From Chloroflexota bacterium (lineage in GTDB: Bacteria; Chloroflexota; Anaerolineae; Aggregatilineales; Phototrophicaceae), in assembly GCA_026708115.1 (NCBI GenBank), contig JAPOVL010000048.1, positions 1-64,000 of the forward strand: 64,000 nucleotides of DNA, given 5' to 3'. This document shows, piece after piece, positions 26,190-34,844 of this stretch (position 1 is the first letter of the stretch; the number at the start of each line of letters is the position of its first letter). The notes under the pieces were generated by a model that did no database searches, had not been told where the DNA came from, and saw nothing but the letters and a program-made list of their open reading frames with translations. The position numbers and the translations under genes were made by a program.

Positions 26190-27005
26190 CTAGTCCCACC
26201 ACTGATAGTCCGGATTGTCGATATTATCGATTAAGGATTGCAAATACCGGTTAAAGTGGTCGGTGGGATCGACGGCGTCAACGACAGCAAGCTGCACCTG
26301 TGTGCACAGGGCTTCCTCTTCAGCAGAAATTACGTTGGCGGCAAAAAGCCCAGCCTCATACAAATATACATGGCAAGCTTCGTGAACAAGCCCGCCGACT
26401 ACCCAGATAATCGGGGTTTCGCCGGGTCCATCATAAAAGTGCTGGCTGGGCGTTTCATCAAAGGTCCTTCTTTGCACGTATACGCCGGGCGAACCGGACT
26501 CCGGAATTTCTCTGATTTTGTCCAGTCCACCGGTGGCGTAGGCATACCAGACCGGCACTCTGTCCTTTAGCATGGCAAACGCTTCTTTCATTCGTATCAC
26601 AAAGGGGTCCGAGCCCTGTATGGTCACTCCCCGCACATCGCATTGATTATTTTGGAAGGCTTGAAAGCCACTGTTCCATTCCTCGTCGGTTGCGCATTGT
26701 CGATCAAGGAAACAGCAATTATAGACGTCAAAACCGGGCAGTTGGTTGTTTTCAACCCGGGAGTAATTTATCCAATTCGCCATCCAGACCTCGTTGCCGT
26801 TTCTGTTGATCTTCAACCATTGGTCTGTCTCGCCGACGACTTGCAGGATGGTACCTGATGGCGCAACTTCGATAATGTCGGCTTCGAGACTAGCCGCCGC
26901 CCTCAGGTTGGTAGCGGCAGCTAAACGAACGGAATAGTTCTGAGCCGATGCTGGGCTGCAAAGAAGAAATGTTGCAGTTATTAGCGCCAATAACCTGGCT
27001 TTCAC
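26190..27005 (-). CDS. Secreted SH3 / Cys-module / HEACH protein (paralog 5, minimal form)
   Basis: 271 residues; GTG 27005 has GGGAG about 8 bases upstream. This is the shortest version: signal peptide, SH3 domain (ATNLRAAASLEADIIEVAPS), a single Cys module (YNCCFLDRQC...NQC) and the C-terminal domain with HEACHVYLY, a Glu-rich stretch ending EALC, and YQWWD. It shows the minimal architecture from which the longer copies differ mainly by added modules. Confidence 0.85.
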   Translation of the reverse strand: MKARLLALITATFLLCSPASAQNYSVRLAAATNLRAAASLEADIIEVAPSGTILQVVGETDQWLKINRNGNEVWMANWINYSRVENNQLPGFDVYNCCFLDRQCATDEEWNSGFQAFQNNQCDVRGVTIQGSDPFVIRMKEAFAMLKDRVPVWYAYATGGLDKIREIPESGSPGVYVQRRTFDETPSQHFYDGPGETPIIWVVGGLVHEACHVYLYEAGLFAANVISAEEEALCTQVQLAVVDAVDPTDHFNRYLQSLIDNIDNPDYQWWD

Positions 27006-27097
27006 AAATCGGCTCCCTTATTTTGTTTGTCAACCAATCGAGTTATCCAAACAGACAGATCAAGCGAGCGCAATTGCCTTGCAGTCAGCAACCGTTG

Positions 27098-29392
27098 TCA
27101 GCCTAGGTGTATCGCCTCCCAGACCTTGCGCGAGGTCAGCGGCATATCCAGATGGCGGATGCCGTAGGGAGCGAGGGCGTCCATGACCGCGTTGACAACG
27201 GCCGGCGTCGAGCCAATGGTCGCGGCTTCGCCGATGCCCTTCGCGCCCAGGGGATTCAAGGTGGTTTCCGTCACGGTCTTGTTAATGGTGAAATGCGGAA
27301 AGTCGTCGGCGCGGGGCATGGCGTAATCCATCATTGTGCCAGTCAGGAGCTGCCCGGATTCGTCGAAGATTACCTCTTCCAAAAGGGCTTGCCCAATGCC
27401 TTGCGCCAAGCCACCGTGAATCTGACCCTCCACTAGCAAGGGGCTAATGCGCGGTCCGCAATCATCAATTGAATAGAACTCGCGGAGACTGATGATACCG
27501 GTGTCGCGTTCGATTTCGACGACAGCGATATGTGTGCCGAACGGATAGATGAAATCGGCCGGTCGAAAGAAATCGGTCGCCTCGAGGCCGGTATCAATAT
27601 CGTCTGGCAGGCGGTCTGAATAGGCTCGGCTGGCGATATCGGTCAGGCTCAAGCTACGGCTCGGCACCCCTTTGACACGATACTCACCGTCGGCGAACTC
27701 GATATCGCTAGGCGATGCTTCCAAAACGTGCGCCGCGATTTTGATCGCTTTGTCTCGCACCCTTTCAGAAGCGCGCAAGATTGAAGAACCGCCGATTGCC
27801 AGGCTGCGGCTGCCGAAGGTGCCAACGCCCATCGGCTGAGAGCCGGTGTCGCCGTGTCGTACGATAATGTCCTCGTAATTCGCGCCAATTTCGTCGGCGA
27901 CGATCTGCGCAAAAGTCGTTTGCAGACCCTGCCCATGCGGCGATGTGCCTGTGTATACGGTGACCGTGCCGCTGGGCTCGACGCGCACTTGCCCACTTTC
28001 ATAGGGACCGAAACCGCACATCTCGACATAAGTCGCCATACCGATCCCCAGGAGCGTGTCGGAATCCTCGGCGCGTCTTTGCGCTTGTTCCTGGCGCAAG
28101 GCGGTGTAGTTGGCGGTATCCAGCGCTGTATCCAAATTGGCATGGTAGTTCCCGGTATCGTATGTAGAACCGGTGGGCGTTTTGTAGGGGAATTGCTCTG
28201 GCTTGATGTAATTCTTGCGCCGTACATCAGCGGGATCCATGCCCAACTCGGCGGCGACCAGTTCGATCATGCGCTCCATGTAATAGATGGCTTCCGGGCG
28301 TCCTGCGCCACGGTAGGCAGCGACGCCGATCGTGTTGGTGAAGACGTTGCTGGCTTTGAAATCCACCTCTTGAATATCATAATTGCCGGTCGCCATCAGG
28401 CCGGTCAAGTGCGCGATATCGTAGAAGGGCGGGTAAACACCGAGCTCGGCGATCACATGCAAGCGCAGACCAAGGATTCTTCCCTCGTCATCAAAGGCGA
28501 CCGATGCGTCGGCTATCTGCGACCGTCCCTGTGTCGTGGTCAGGAAATGTTCCACGCGTGTGCCCGCCCATTTGAGCGGCATATTGTAGGTTTGCGCCAA
28601 TTTTGCCACGACGATTTCTTCGGGATAAAGCGCGTTCTTCACGCCGAAGCCCCCGCCGACATTGGGCGCAATGACACGTAGTGAATTCTCTGGCAGGCGC
28701 AAGGTTGTCGCCAGCGCAGAGCGCACTCCGTGCGGGATCTGTGTGCTTGACCAGAGCGTAATACCGCCCGTGACAGCGTCGGGCGCAGCGGCCACCGCCC
28801 GCACCTCCATCGGCACGCCCGCCACTCTTTGGCTGGACATGCGCTGGCTAATCACATGAGGCGCATTGGCGAAGACTTCATCAACGCCATCCGTTTTCTT
28901 CTCTCCAACATCGGGAACGTTGTCGCTCCTGCTTTCGAATATGGGTCCGTTTTCGCCGCTGTAGGCGCCAAGCAGATCCGCGGAGGCGGGCAATTCTTCC
29001 CACTCTACCATGACGTCGTCGATTGCATCCTCCGCGACTTCGGCCGTGATCGCGATAACTGCCGCAACCGCCTCGCCAATATGACGGACATGATCGACCG
29101 ACAAGGCTAGATGGCTGTAATTGGCAAGCGCTTCCTCGCCGCCCGCCATCGGCACGGGTTCGTACTGATCGCGCAGGTCTTCGCCCGTCACGACAGCCAC
29201 TACAGCTTCACGCGCGGCCGCAGCCGAGCTGTCAATGCCGAGGATCTTGGCATGGGCGTAGGGGCTGCGCACGAAGGCCACATGATGCATACCCGGCAAT
29301 TTTAGATCGTCTACATATTTGCCCGTACCGGTGATCAATCCGGGATCTTCCTTGCGTTTGACACTTGCGCCTACCATCGAGCGTAAAACCAT
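27098..29392 (-). CDS. Molybdopterin hydroxylase large subunit, CoxL form II-like
   Basis: 764 residues, full length; AAGGAG lies 9 bases before ATG 29392. GTGKYVDDLKLPGMHHVAF opens the typical first domain; GGGFGVK, AYRGAGR (around 360) and the C-terminal GIGEAA are molybdenum-site motifs. AYRGAGR is the form II motif; true CO dehydrogenases carry AYxCSFR. The substrate is therefore probably an aldehyde, purine or another heterocycle rather than CO. The FeS (small) and FAD (medium) subunits are not adjacent in this window, so electron transfer partners must be encoded elsewhere. Confidence 0.9.
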   Translation of the reverse strand: MVLRSMVGASVKRKEDPGLITGTGKYVDDLKLPGMHHVAFVRSPYAHAKILGIDSSAAAAREAVVAVVTGEDLRDQYEPVPMAGGEEALANYSHLALSVDHVRHIGEAVAAVIAITAEVAEDAIDDVMVEWEELPASADLLGAYSGENGPIFESRSDNVPDVGEKKTDGVDEVFANAPHVISQRMSSQRVAGVPMEVRAVAAAPDAVTGGITLWSSTQIPHGVRSALATTLRLPENSLRVIAPNVGGGFGVKNALYPEEIVVAKLAQTYNMPLKWAGTRVEHFLTTTQGRSQIADASVAFDDEGRILGLRLHVIAELGVYPPFYDIAHLTGLMATGNYDIQEVDFKASNVFTNTIGVAAYRGAGRPEAIYYMERMIELVAAELGMDPADVRRKNYIKPEQFPYKTPTGSTYDTGNYHANLDTALDTANYTALRQEQAQRRAEDSDTLLGIGMATYVEMCGFGPYESGQVRVEPSGTVTVYTGTSPHGQGLQTTFAQIVADEIGANYEDIIVRHGDTGSQPMGVGTFGSRSLAIGGSSILRASERVRDKAIKIAAHVLEASPSDIEFADGEYRVKGVPSRSLSLTDIASRAYSDRLPDDIDTGLEATDFFRPADFIYPFGTHIAVVEIERDTGIISLREFYSIDDCGPRISPLLVEGQIHGGLAQGIGQALLEEVIFDESGQLLTGTMMDYAMPRADDFPHFTINKTVTETTLNPLGAKGIGEAATIGSTPAVVNAVMDALAPYGIRHLDMPLTSRKVWEAIHLG

Positions 29393-29445
29393 CGCAATAA
29401 TCTCCTTACTGTTGTTGAATCAATAACTGACGACGCCGGCGTCGG

Positions 29446-29778
29446 TCAATCAACATCTTCGCCTTCGACAGGGTAGCCCTTTTTCATCCAGCCCTTGGTG
29501 CCATCTTCTATGTTGTACAGGTCCTCGTAGCCCATGCCCGCCAAGAAGAGCGCCGCCTGCGACGAGCGAATACCTGTGTTGCAAACCAAGAGAACCGGGC
29601 TGTCCTCGCTGATTTCGTCGATCCGCGCGGGAAACTCACTCAAGGGGATGTTTATCGTGCCGGGAATGCGCGCGGCGGCGTATTCTTCTTCCTCGCGCAC
29701 GTCAATCAACTGGTACTCGTCGTTATCCTGGTTGCCGAACTGTTCCCGGTATGCTTCGCTGTCGATATCAGTATACAT
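29446..29778 (-). CDS. Rhodanese-like sulfurtransferase domain protein
   Basis: 110 residues, a single rhodanese domain of GlpE/PspE size. YQLIDVREEEEY and the active-site loop VCNTGIRS (C66, R71) are intact, so it can form a persulfide. It lies 53 bases upstream of the CoxL-like gene on the same strand. Molybdenum hydroxylases need a sulfurated cofactor, so the pairing is suggestive but not proof of a functional link. Confidence 0.88.
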   Translation of the reverse strand: MYTDIDSEAYREQFGNQDNDEYQLIDVREEEEYAAARIPGTINIPLSEFPARIDEISEDSPVLLVCNTGIRSSQAALFLAGMGYEDLYNIEDGTKGWMKKGYPVEGEDVD

Positions 29779-30550
29779 GCCGTCCCTCCGGCCGATGTAG
29801 CATCATGCCGGAATTATAGCGAAGTCGATTTCATTTACCAAATATGCGGCTGCGGGATCCACAACTATATTGAATTCGGTTGAAAGAGAGATCGGCAAGC
29901 AGCTTACAGCCGGAAGAGGCGACTCGCCAAGATTCTGTGGAAACTCTACCCCATCCCGGGTCTGTGCTCCTTCGGTCCGCCGCCTCACGGGGGAGTTCAG
30001 TGAGCCATTATGATCAATCATGGCCTTTCGCGTTTATGCGACAGTGACGGGGCTCGGTCGCACGTCGTGATCTACAACAAAGTCCATCAAGTCGCCCTCT
30101 ACTCAATCGAATGTATCTTGGGTTAAGGATCGCATGGCGAGAACTGTAGAAAGTGTTGCAGCCGAAAAAGATACATTTGCCAACGTCTGATCAGATTACA
30201 GAAGACGCCGATCCGCCTTTTGAAGTCACCACTCAATGTTCGCAGCTGCTTGAAGTGTTACAGCCATGTGATTGCTTGCCTTCCCAATCTTACATTTTCG
30301 CTGATGTAATGTATACTACATATTATTTGTTATGAGATTTCATTAGCTCTATGTGCGAGCTCGATTGTCGACGCATTGCACGGGCGCGGAGGCATCGCCT
30401 GATTTGTTCCCTAACTCAGACTCTTTGGTTGGAAGTCAAGACCGAGCTTTGCAGCCAGTCGCGTTGAACCGGTTGTATTCTCCCGATTCCTGGTCATTTG
30501 GAAGCGCAGTTATCGGAAGAACAGTGTGATCGTGCGCACATCGACTTGGA
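29779..30550. other. 772-base intergenic region
   Basis: No gene is supported. Small frames here have no ribosome site and no recognisable protein. It holds copy B of the 64-bp element (30111-30176) and an AT-rich stretch (around 30300-30340) that could contain the promoter of the SGNH gene. A CCTCACGGGGGAG segment near 29980 recalls the G/C hairpin repeat at the window start. Confidence 0.5.
30111..30176. repeat. 64-bp dispersed intergenic element, copy B
   Basis: Ends are perfect 9-bp inverted repeats: ATGTATCTT (30111-30119) and AAGATACAT (30168-30176). The body aligns ungapped to 10016-10079 with about 50 of 64 bases identical. The layout suits a non-coding RNA hairpin or a miniature mobile element remnant. 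Confidence 0.55.
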
Positions 30551-31900
30551 ATGCATTCAATGGCTAACGATTCGCCACGACTATCCACATGTGTCAACGT
30601 CGCGGCTCTGCTGCTTGTTGGTTTGGGCTTATTGGTCGTAGCGATTGGCTTCGGGTTTGATCATCTTTTTCTCGGCTCGAGCGCAGGATTCAACATTGCT
30701 CAGTTCTTGCTGGTTGTTTGCGGTTTGATCTTGTCGTTGGCGTCATTGGCGATGCGCGGGCGAAAGTTAAGGCGCCGTGTTTTCCTCATGATAAGAAAGG
30801 AATTACTGAAGGTATCGTTCATCATTTTGATCACGCTGGTTATGCTGGAATTCCTGCTCCTTGCCTTGGGTATCGGGACCTACTACCCGACGGAGATTCC
30901 GGAAAAATGGCTCGAGCCCGTACCTTGGTATACCTGCGACAACAGCGGCTGCCATTACGTATATGACAAGTTGCCAGACCTCTGCAACGAAGGAAATTAT
31001 GCAATCAGGGGTTGTATCGTGAATCGACAAGGGCGCCTCGATACAGAGGACTTTGTTGCCATAGACGACGGCGATGCAAGAATGCGCATATTGATGCTGG
31101 GGGATTCGTTCACCGTTGGACACAGCGCCGATATGGGCAAATCCTATGTCGAAATCGTTGAAACAAACTTCCCGGATAGCCTTGTTTGGAACACAGCAAT
31201 ATCGGCAACGGGTACCAATCATGCCTTGGCTTCGTTTGAGACGTATGCGGCAATGCTAAAACCACATATTTCAGTACTGGGCTTTGTCATGAACGATTTT
31301 GACGATAACGCCACGCCGATAGATAGTTATCTTGTTGCGAAGAACATAGAAACTAACGCCTTGCTACGGCTCAGGCAATACCGGATTGATCTTTGGGGTA
31401 ACGTGATCAAGCTGGATCATCAGTCCGATCTCTATTATCGAAAACGCGATGTTGATCCGCCAGCGAACGAATTCGAGCGCCTGGTTGGAATGACTCGCTT
31501 GGGAACGCTCGTTCTCCGAATGTTGGATACACTGGGTGCAGTTTTCTTCGACGATGCGCGATTCAACCGCAAAGTGGAGATTACACGCGAGTATCTGCAA
31601 AAGTTACGTGACCGCGCTGCCGATCATCGTAGCGCGCTACTCGTTGTGCTGGTTCCAAAAGCCGAGAATGTCGACAGCGACAGCGAACGATACCGAGTAG
31701 CCATTCAATTGATGCGAGAACTTGAGATTGCTTATATAGATCCGATAGATGCGCTTGGCGCTGAAGATTATGCGCCGGCCCCGGACAATCACTGGAACAA
31801 TGCCGGGCATCAAAAGGTGGGCGCAATGGTGAGCGCCTGCCTGGAGGTCTATTTTGCAGGTGGAGACTTGTCAGATTGTGAGCACGTCGGCTCACCCTAG
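30551..31900 (+). CDS. Membrane-anchored SGNH-hydrolase-like protein (copy 1)
   Basis: 449 residues. An in-frame ATG at 30560 (Met-Ala-Asn-Asp) aligns with the start of the second copy and could be the true start. Three membrane helices (~15-38, 45-65 and 88-110) are followed by an extracytoplasmic domain. LMLGDSFT (S186) is the SGNH nucleophile block, ATGTNHA supplies the Gly/Asn-type block, and DNHWNNAGH (D412, H414) the catalytic Asp-His. Such proteins add or remove acyl groups on cell-surface sugars. The next gene is a tandem copy. Confidence 0.82.
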   Translation: MHSMANDSPRLSTCVNVAALLLVGLGLLVVAIGFGFDHLFLGSSAGFNIAQFLLVVCGLILSLASLAMRGRKLRRRVFLMIRKELLKVSFIILITLVMLEFLLLALGIGTYYPTEIPEKWLEPVPWYTCDNSGCHYVYDKLPDLCNEGNYAIRGCIVNRQGRLDTEDFVAIDDGDARMRILMLGDSFTVGHSADMGKSYVEIVETNFPDSLVWNTAISATGTNHALASFETYAAMLKPHISVLGFVMNDFDDNATPIDSYLVAKNIETNALLRLRQYRIDLWGNVIKLDHQSDLYYRKRDVDPPANEFERLVGMTRLGTLVLRMLDTLGAVFFDDARFNRKVEITREYLQKLRDRAADHRSALLVVLVPKAENVDSDSERYRVAIQLMRELEIAYIDPIDALGAEDYAPAPDNHWNNAGHQKVGAMVSACLEVYFAGGDLSDCEHVGSP

Positions 31901-32268
31901 CTTGAGATAGTATTTGGCAACTCGGACTCGGGCATGTTGCCGCAACTGGCAAGATTGTGGCTACAACGACAGTAGAGCTCTCGGTTAGCGCAACTTCTGC
32001 ACCATCCCTAAAGTGATATATGTCGGCAGTTATCTCAATGCCCTAACGTGCTTTCGGTATTGCTGAGCGCCCGAATTTTCCAGAAGGTATCTCGTTGTGA
32101 CTGCATTTCAATATAATTTAGTTTTGTATGCCGAATCTGCTGGCTTTGATATTGGGACTCTTGCTGTAAACTATGCGAAGTGGGGCGCAAGGCAGACGAT
32201 AAAAGGCCGCGTTGAGTCAGAAGCGGGCATTTCACGAGGGCAAATCAGCAACTTGCAGTTTATGGAAC
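31901..32268. other. 368-base intergenic region between the SGNH pair
   Basis: No gene and no strong repeat seen. The stretch around 32110-32130 is AT-rich (ATATAATTTAG) and could supply a -10 element for the second copy. This is weak evidence. Confidence 0.4.
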
Positions 32269-33630
32269 ATGGCTGATAATCAAGTCTTGGACCCAGTTGA
32301 ATTCTCGTGGCGCGCCGCTATTCTAAGAGCGGCATTTAGCTTGTTGGCTGGGATAGGGATCGTGGTCGCAATTGTCGGCATCGGGCTCGATTTTTTCTTC
32401 CCCTACACCAGTCCGGGTTTCAATCTACCGCAGCTCCTCATGGTGCTTGCCGGGTTAACTTTATCTTTAGTCGCGTTTGCCATGCGTCGCGAAGATTGGC
32501 GGCGACGGTTTTTCCGGAAGGTCGTCCGACATTGGACGGCGGTTATATTAATCACGTTAGTCACGCTTGTTGTTCTCGAGTTTGTCCTCGTTGCTATGGG
32601 CATGGGGACCTATTACCCGACAGAGATTCCTCAAAAATGGATAGAGCCTGTACCTTGGTGGCGCTGCGATGAAACTGGCTGTCGCTACGTTTACGATGAG
32701 TTGGTTAAGGCCTGCGATGCCGGTGTATTTTCTGGACGCCGCTGCGTCGTCAATCGCCAAGGATACCAGGATTCCGGGGACTTTGTCGCCGTAGACGACG
32801 GGGACGATAGCATGCGAATATTGATGCTGGGGGATTCATTCACAGCCGGTTACAACGCCGAGATCGGCAAGTCCTACGTCGAAACCGTTGAAGCAAAGTT
32901 GCCGGATAGCGTCGTCTGGAACACCGCCATTGGCGGTACTGGGACTAATCATGCCTTGGCATCTTTTGCATCTTTTGCGCCACTGCTCCGACCTCAAATC
33001 GCGATACTTGGCTTTTACATGAATGACTTCGATGACAATGTCACGCCAATCGACAGCTACTTGGAGGCTGTGAACTTGGAGACGAACGGGATGCTTATGA
33101 TTAAGCAGTACCGGGTTGATGTCTGGGGCAATGTTATCAAGCTGGATCTTCAGTCTGATCTTTATTATCGTCAGCACGACGTGGATCCGCCAGCGAGCGA
33201 AGTGAAGCGCATCGTCGGAATGACGCGCTTGGGGTCGCTTGTTTTACGTTTGATGGATGCATTAGGCGCCGCCATATTTGAGGATGCGCGCTTTGAGCGC
33301 AAGGTAAATCTAACCCGCGACTACCTGCGCCAATTGCGCGTCGCTGCTGCAGAGCGGGGCACCGCCTTGCTCGTGTTGTTGGTTCCCCACGAGGATAACC
33401 TGGACAATGTGAGCGAGCGCTATCAGACTACTGTTCAGTTGATGCGAGAACTGCGGATAGCATATCTCGATCCGATTGATTCACTTGACGCGAGCGATTA
33501 CTCGGCGACTTCAGATTATCATTGGAACAACGCCGGACATCAAAAGATCGGCGCGCTACTGAGCGCGTGCCTGGAAAGTTTCTTTGCAAGCGGGGGCTTC
33601 GCCGAATGCAAGTATGTCGAGACACCTTAG
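32269..33630 (+). CDS. Membrane-anchored SGNH-hydrolase-like protein (copy 2)
   Basis: 453 residues from ATG 32269 (Met-Ala-Asp-Asn); a TTG 57 bases upstream is less likely. It is collinear with copy 1 over the whole length: three membrane helices, TYYPTEIPxKW, a pair of Cys-containing loops, LMLGDSFTAGY (S190) and DYHWNNAGH (D416, H418). The shared Cys positions (CDETGCRYVYD here, CDNSGCHYVYD in copy 1) suggest a conserved disulfide. A tandem duplication with both active sites kept argues that the copies have different substrates or expression. Confidence 0.82.
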   Translation: MADNQVLDPVEFSWRAAILRAAFSLLAGIGIVVAIVGIGLDFFFPYTSPGFNLPQLLMVLAGLTLSLVAFAMRREDWRRRFFRKVVRHWTAVILITLVTLVVLEFVLVAMGMGTYYPTEIPQKWIEPVPWWRCDETGCRYVYDELVKACDAGVFSGRRCVVNRQGYQDSGDFVAVDDGDDSMRILMLGDSFTAGYNAEIGKSYVETVEAKLPDSVVWNTAIGGTGTNHALASFASFAPLLRPQIAILGFYMNDFDDNVTPIDSYLEAVNLETNGMLMIKQYRVDVWGNVIKLDLQSDLYYRQHDVDPPASEVKRIVGMTRLGSLVLRLMDALGAAIFEDARFERKVNLTRDYLRQLRVAAAERGTALLVLLVPHEDNLDNVSERYQTTVQLMRELRIAYLDPIDSLDASDYSATSDYHWNNAGHQKIGALLSACLESFFASGGFAECKYVETP

Positions 33631-33752
33631 CACAAAAAGGTATGCAGAAAGTCATCGTGAAAATTTGATGTTGACAAGGCGCTGATTTGGCGAATGATCT
33701 AATATTCTTCGCTTTATCGTTCAAGGTGTTCGACAGCTACAGGACAAACAGG

Positions 33753-34730
33753 CTACCCAGCACCAGAATTCTTCTCCGTTTGCCCCTTCTGCTCCCGGAA
33801 CCAGTTAACCGTTCGGCTCAATCCCTCGTCGAATCCTACAACAGGCTCATAAGCCAACAGGTCGCGCGCTTTGTTGATATCGGCGCGCGAGTGCAAGATA
33901 TCGCCCGGCCGTTCCGGAATGTAGAGCGCAGGCAGATCAGTACCCAATTGGGTGTTCAGTTTAGCGACCAGCTCGTTGAGAAGAACCCGTCCGCCGCTGG
34001 CCAGGTTGATGACTTCACCCCCGGCATCGACTGCCGCGCATGCCAGCAGCACCCCGTGCACGACATTGTCGATGTAGGTGAAGTCGCGGCTTTGCGTCCC
34101 GTCGCCATATACGGGCGGCCGTTCGCCATTCAGCATCAGCTTAATGAACTTGGGAATGGCAGCCGCGTAAGTGGAATCGGGGTTTTGGCGGGGACCAAAA
34201 ACATTGAAGAATCTCAAAGAGACCGTTTCCAGGCCGTAACTGTGATAGAAGGCCCTGGCATAGAACTCGCCGGTTAGTTTGGCGGCTCCGTAGGGAGAGA
34301 TCGGCGCTGGGGACATGCCCTCGTTTTTAGACGCGCTTGGTTGATCGCCGTATGCGGACGAGGAAGCGGCATAGACCACACGCTTGACATCCGCGTCTCG
34401 GGCTGCGATCAGGACCTTAAGCGTGCCGTCGACGCAGTGCGCGTTCGTTTCCAGCGGATCGGCGATGCTGCGCGGTACCGATGGCAATGCCGCTTGGTGG
34501 ATCACATAGTCTACACCACGGAATAGTTTGTTCAGCGTATCAAGGTCGATAATGCTGCCGATAGTGATTGACAAGTCGCCGTTGAGGGACTTCAAATAGT
34601 CGAGATGCGCTTGCTTGCCAGTCAGCAAGTTGTCGACGACGTGTACCCCTTGGCCGTCGCGCAACAGGCGCTCGGCAATATGCGAGCCGATGAAACCGGC
34701 GGCGCCGGTCACGACATAGCAATTTGGCAT
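33753..34730 (-). CDS. NAD-dependent sugar-nucleotide epimerase (UDP-hexose 4-epimerase-like)
   Basis: 325 residues, extended SDR. TGAAGFIGSHIAE (8-20) binds NAD, AASSSAYGD holds the catalytic Ser, SPYGAAKLTGE the Tyr-xxx-Lys, and the LRFFNVFGPRQ and YGDGTQSRDFTYI blocks bind the nucleotide-sugar. The pattern is that of UDP-GlcNAc/GalNAc 4-epimerases (WbpP/Gne type) supplying surface polysaccharide precursors. Its position next to two SGNH acyl-transfer/esterase proteins supports a link to surface glycans. Confidence 0.88.
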   Translation of the reverse strand: MPNCYVVTGAAGFIGSHIAERLLRDGQGVHVVDNLLTGKQAHLDYLKSLNGDLSITIGSIIDLDTLNKLFRGVDYVIHQAALPSVPRSIADPLETNAHCVDGTLKVLIAARDADVKRVVYAASSSAYGDQPSASKNEGMSPAPISPYGAAKLTGEFYARAFYHSYGLETVSLRFFNVFGPRQNPDSTYAAAIPKFIKLMLNGERPPVYGDGTQSRDFTYIDNVVHGVLLACAAVDAGGEVINLASGGRVLLNELVAKLNTQLGTDLPALYIPERPGDILHSRADINKARDLLAYEPVVGFDEGLSRTVNWFREQKGQTEKNSGAG

Positions 34731-34844
34731 GCGCTACCTCCGTCTAGCACAGCAGCCAACATAACTGTCAGTTTTCATTTGCGCAAGCTTAACTGCGCGT
34801 AAGCTGGAATTCCATTCCTGACCCTGATACACTGAGATCTGACA

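Noticed and set aside
27098..29392. Aerobic CO dehydrogenase
   Set aside because: The active-site loop reads AYRGAGR (form II), not the AYxCSFR of true CO dehydrogenase, and the other subunits are missing.
29803..30021. 72-codon minus-strand frame
   Set aside because: Composition resembles intergenic repeat remnants and there is no ribosome site.
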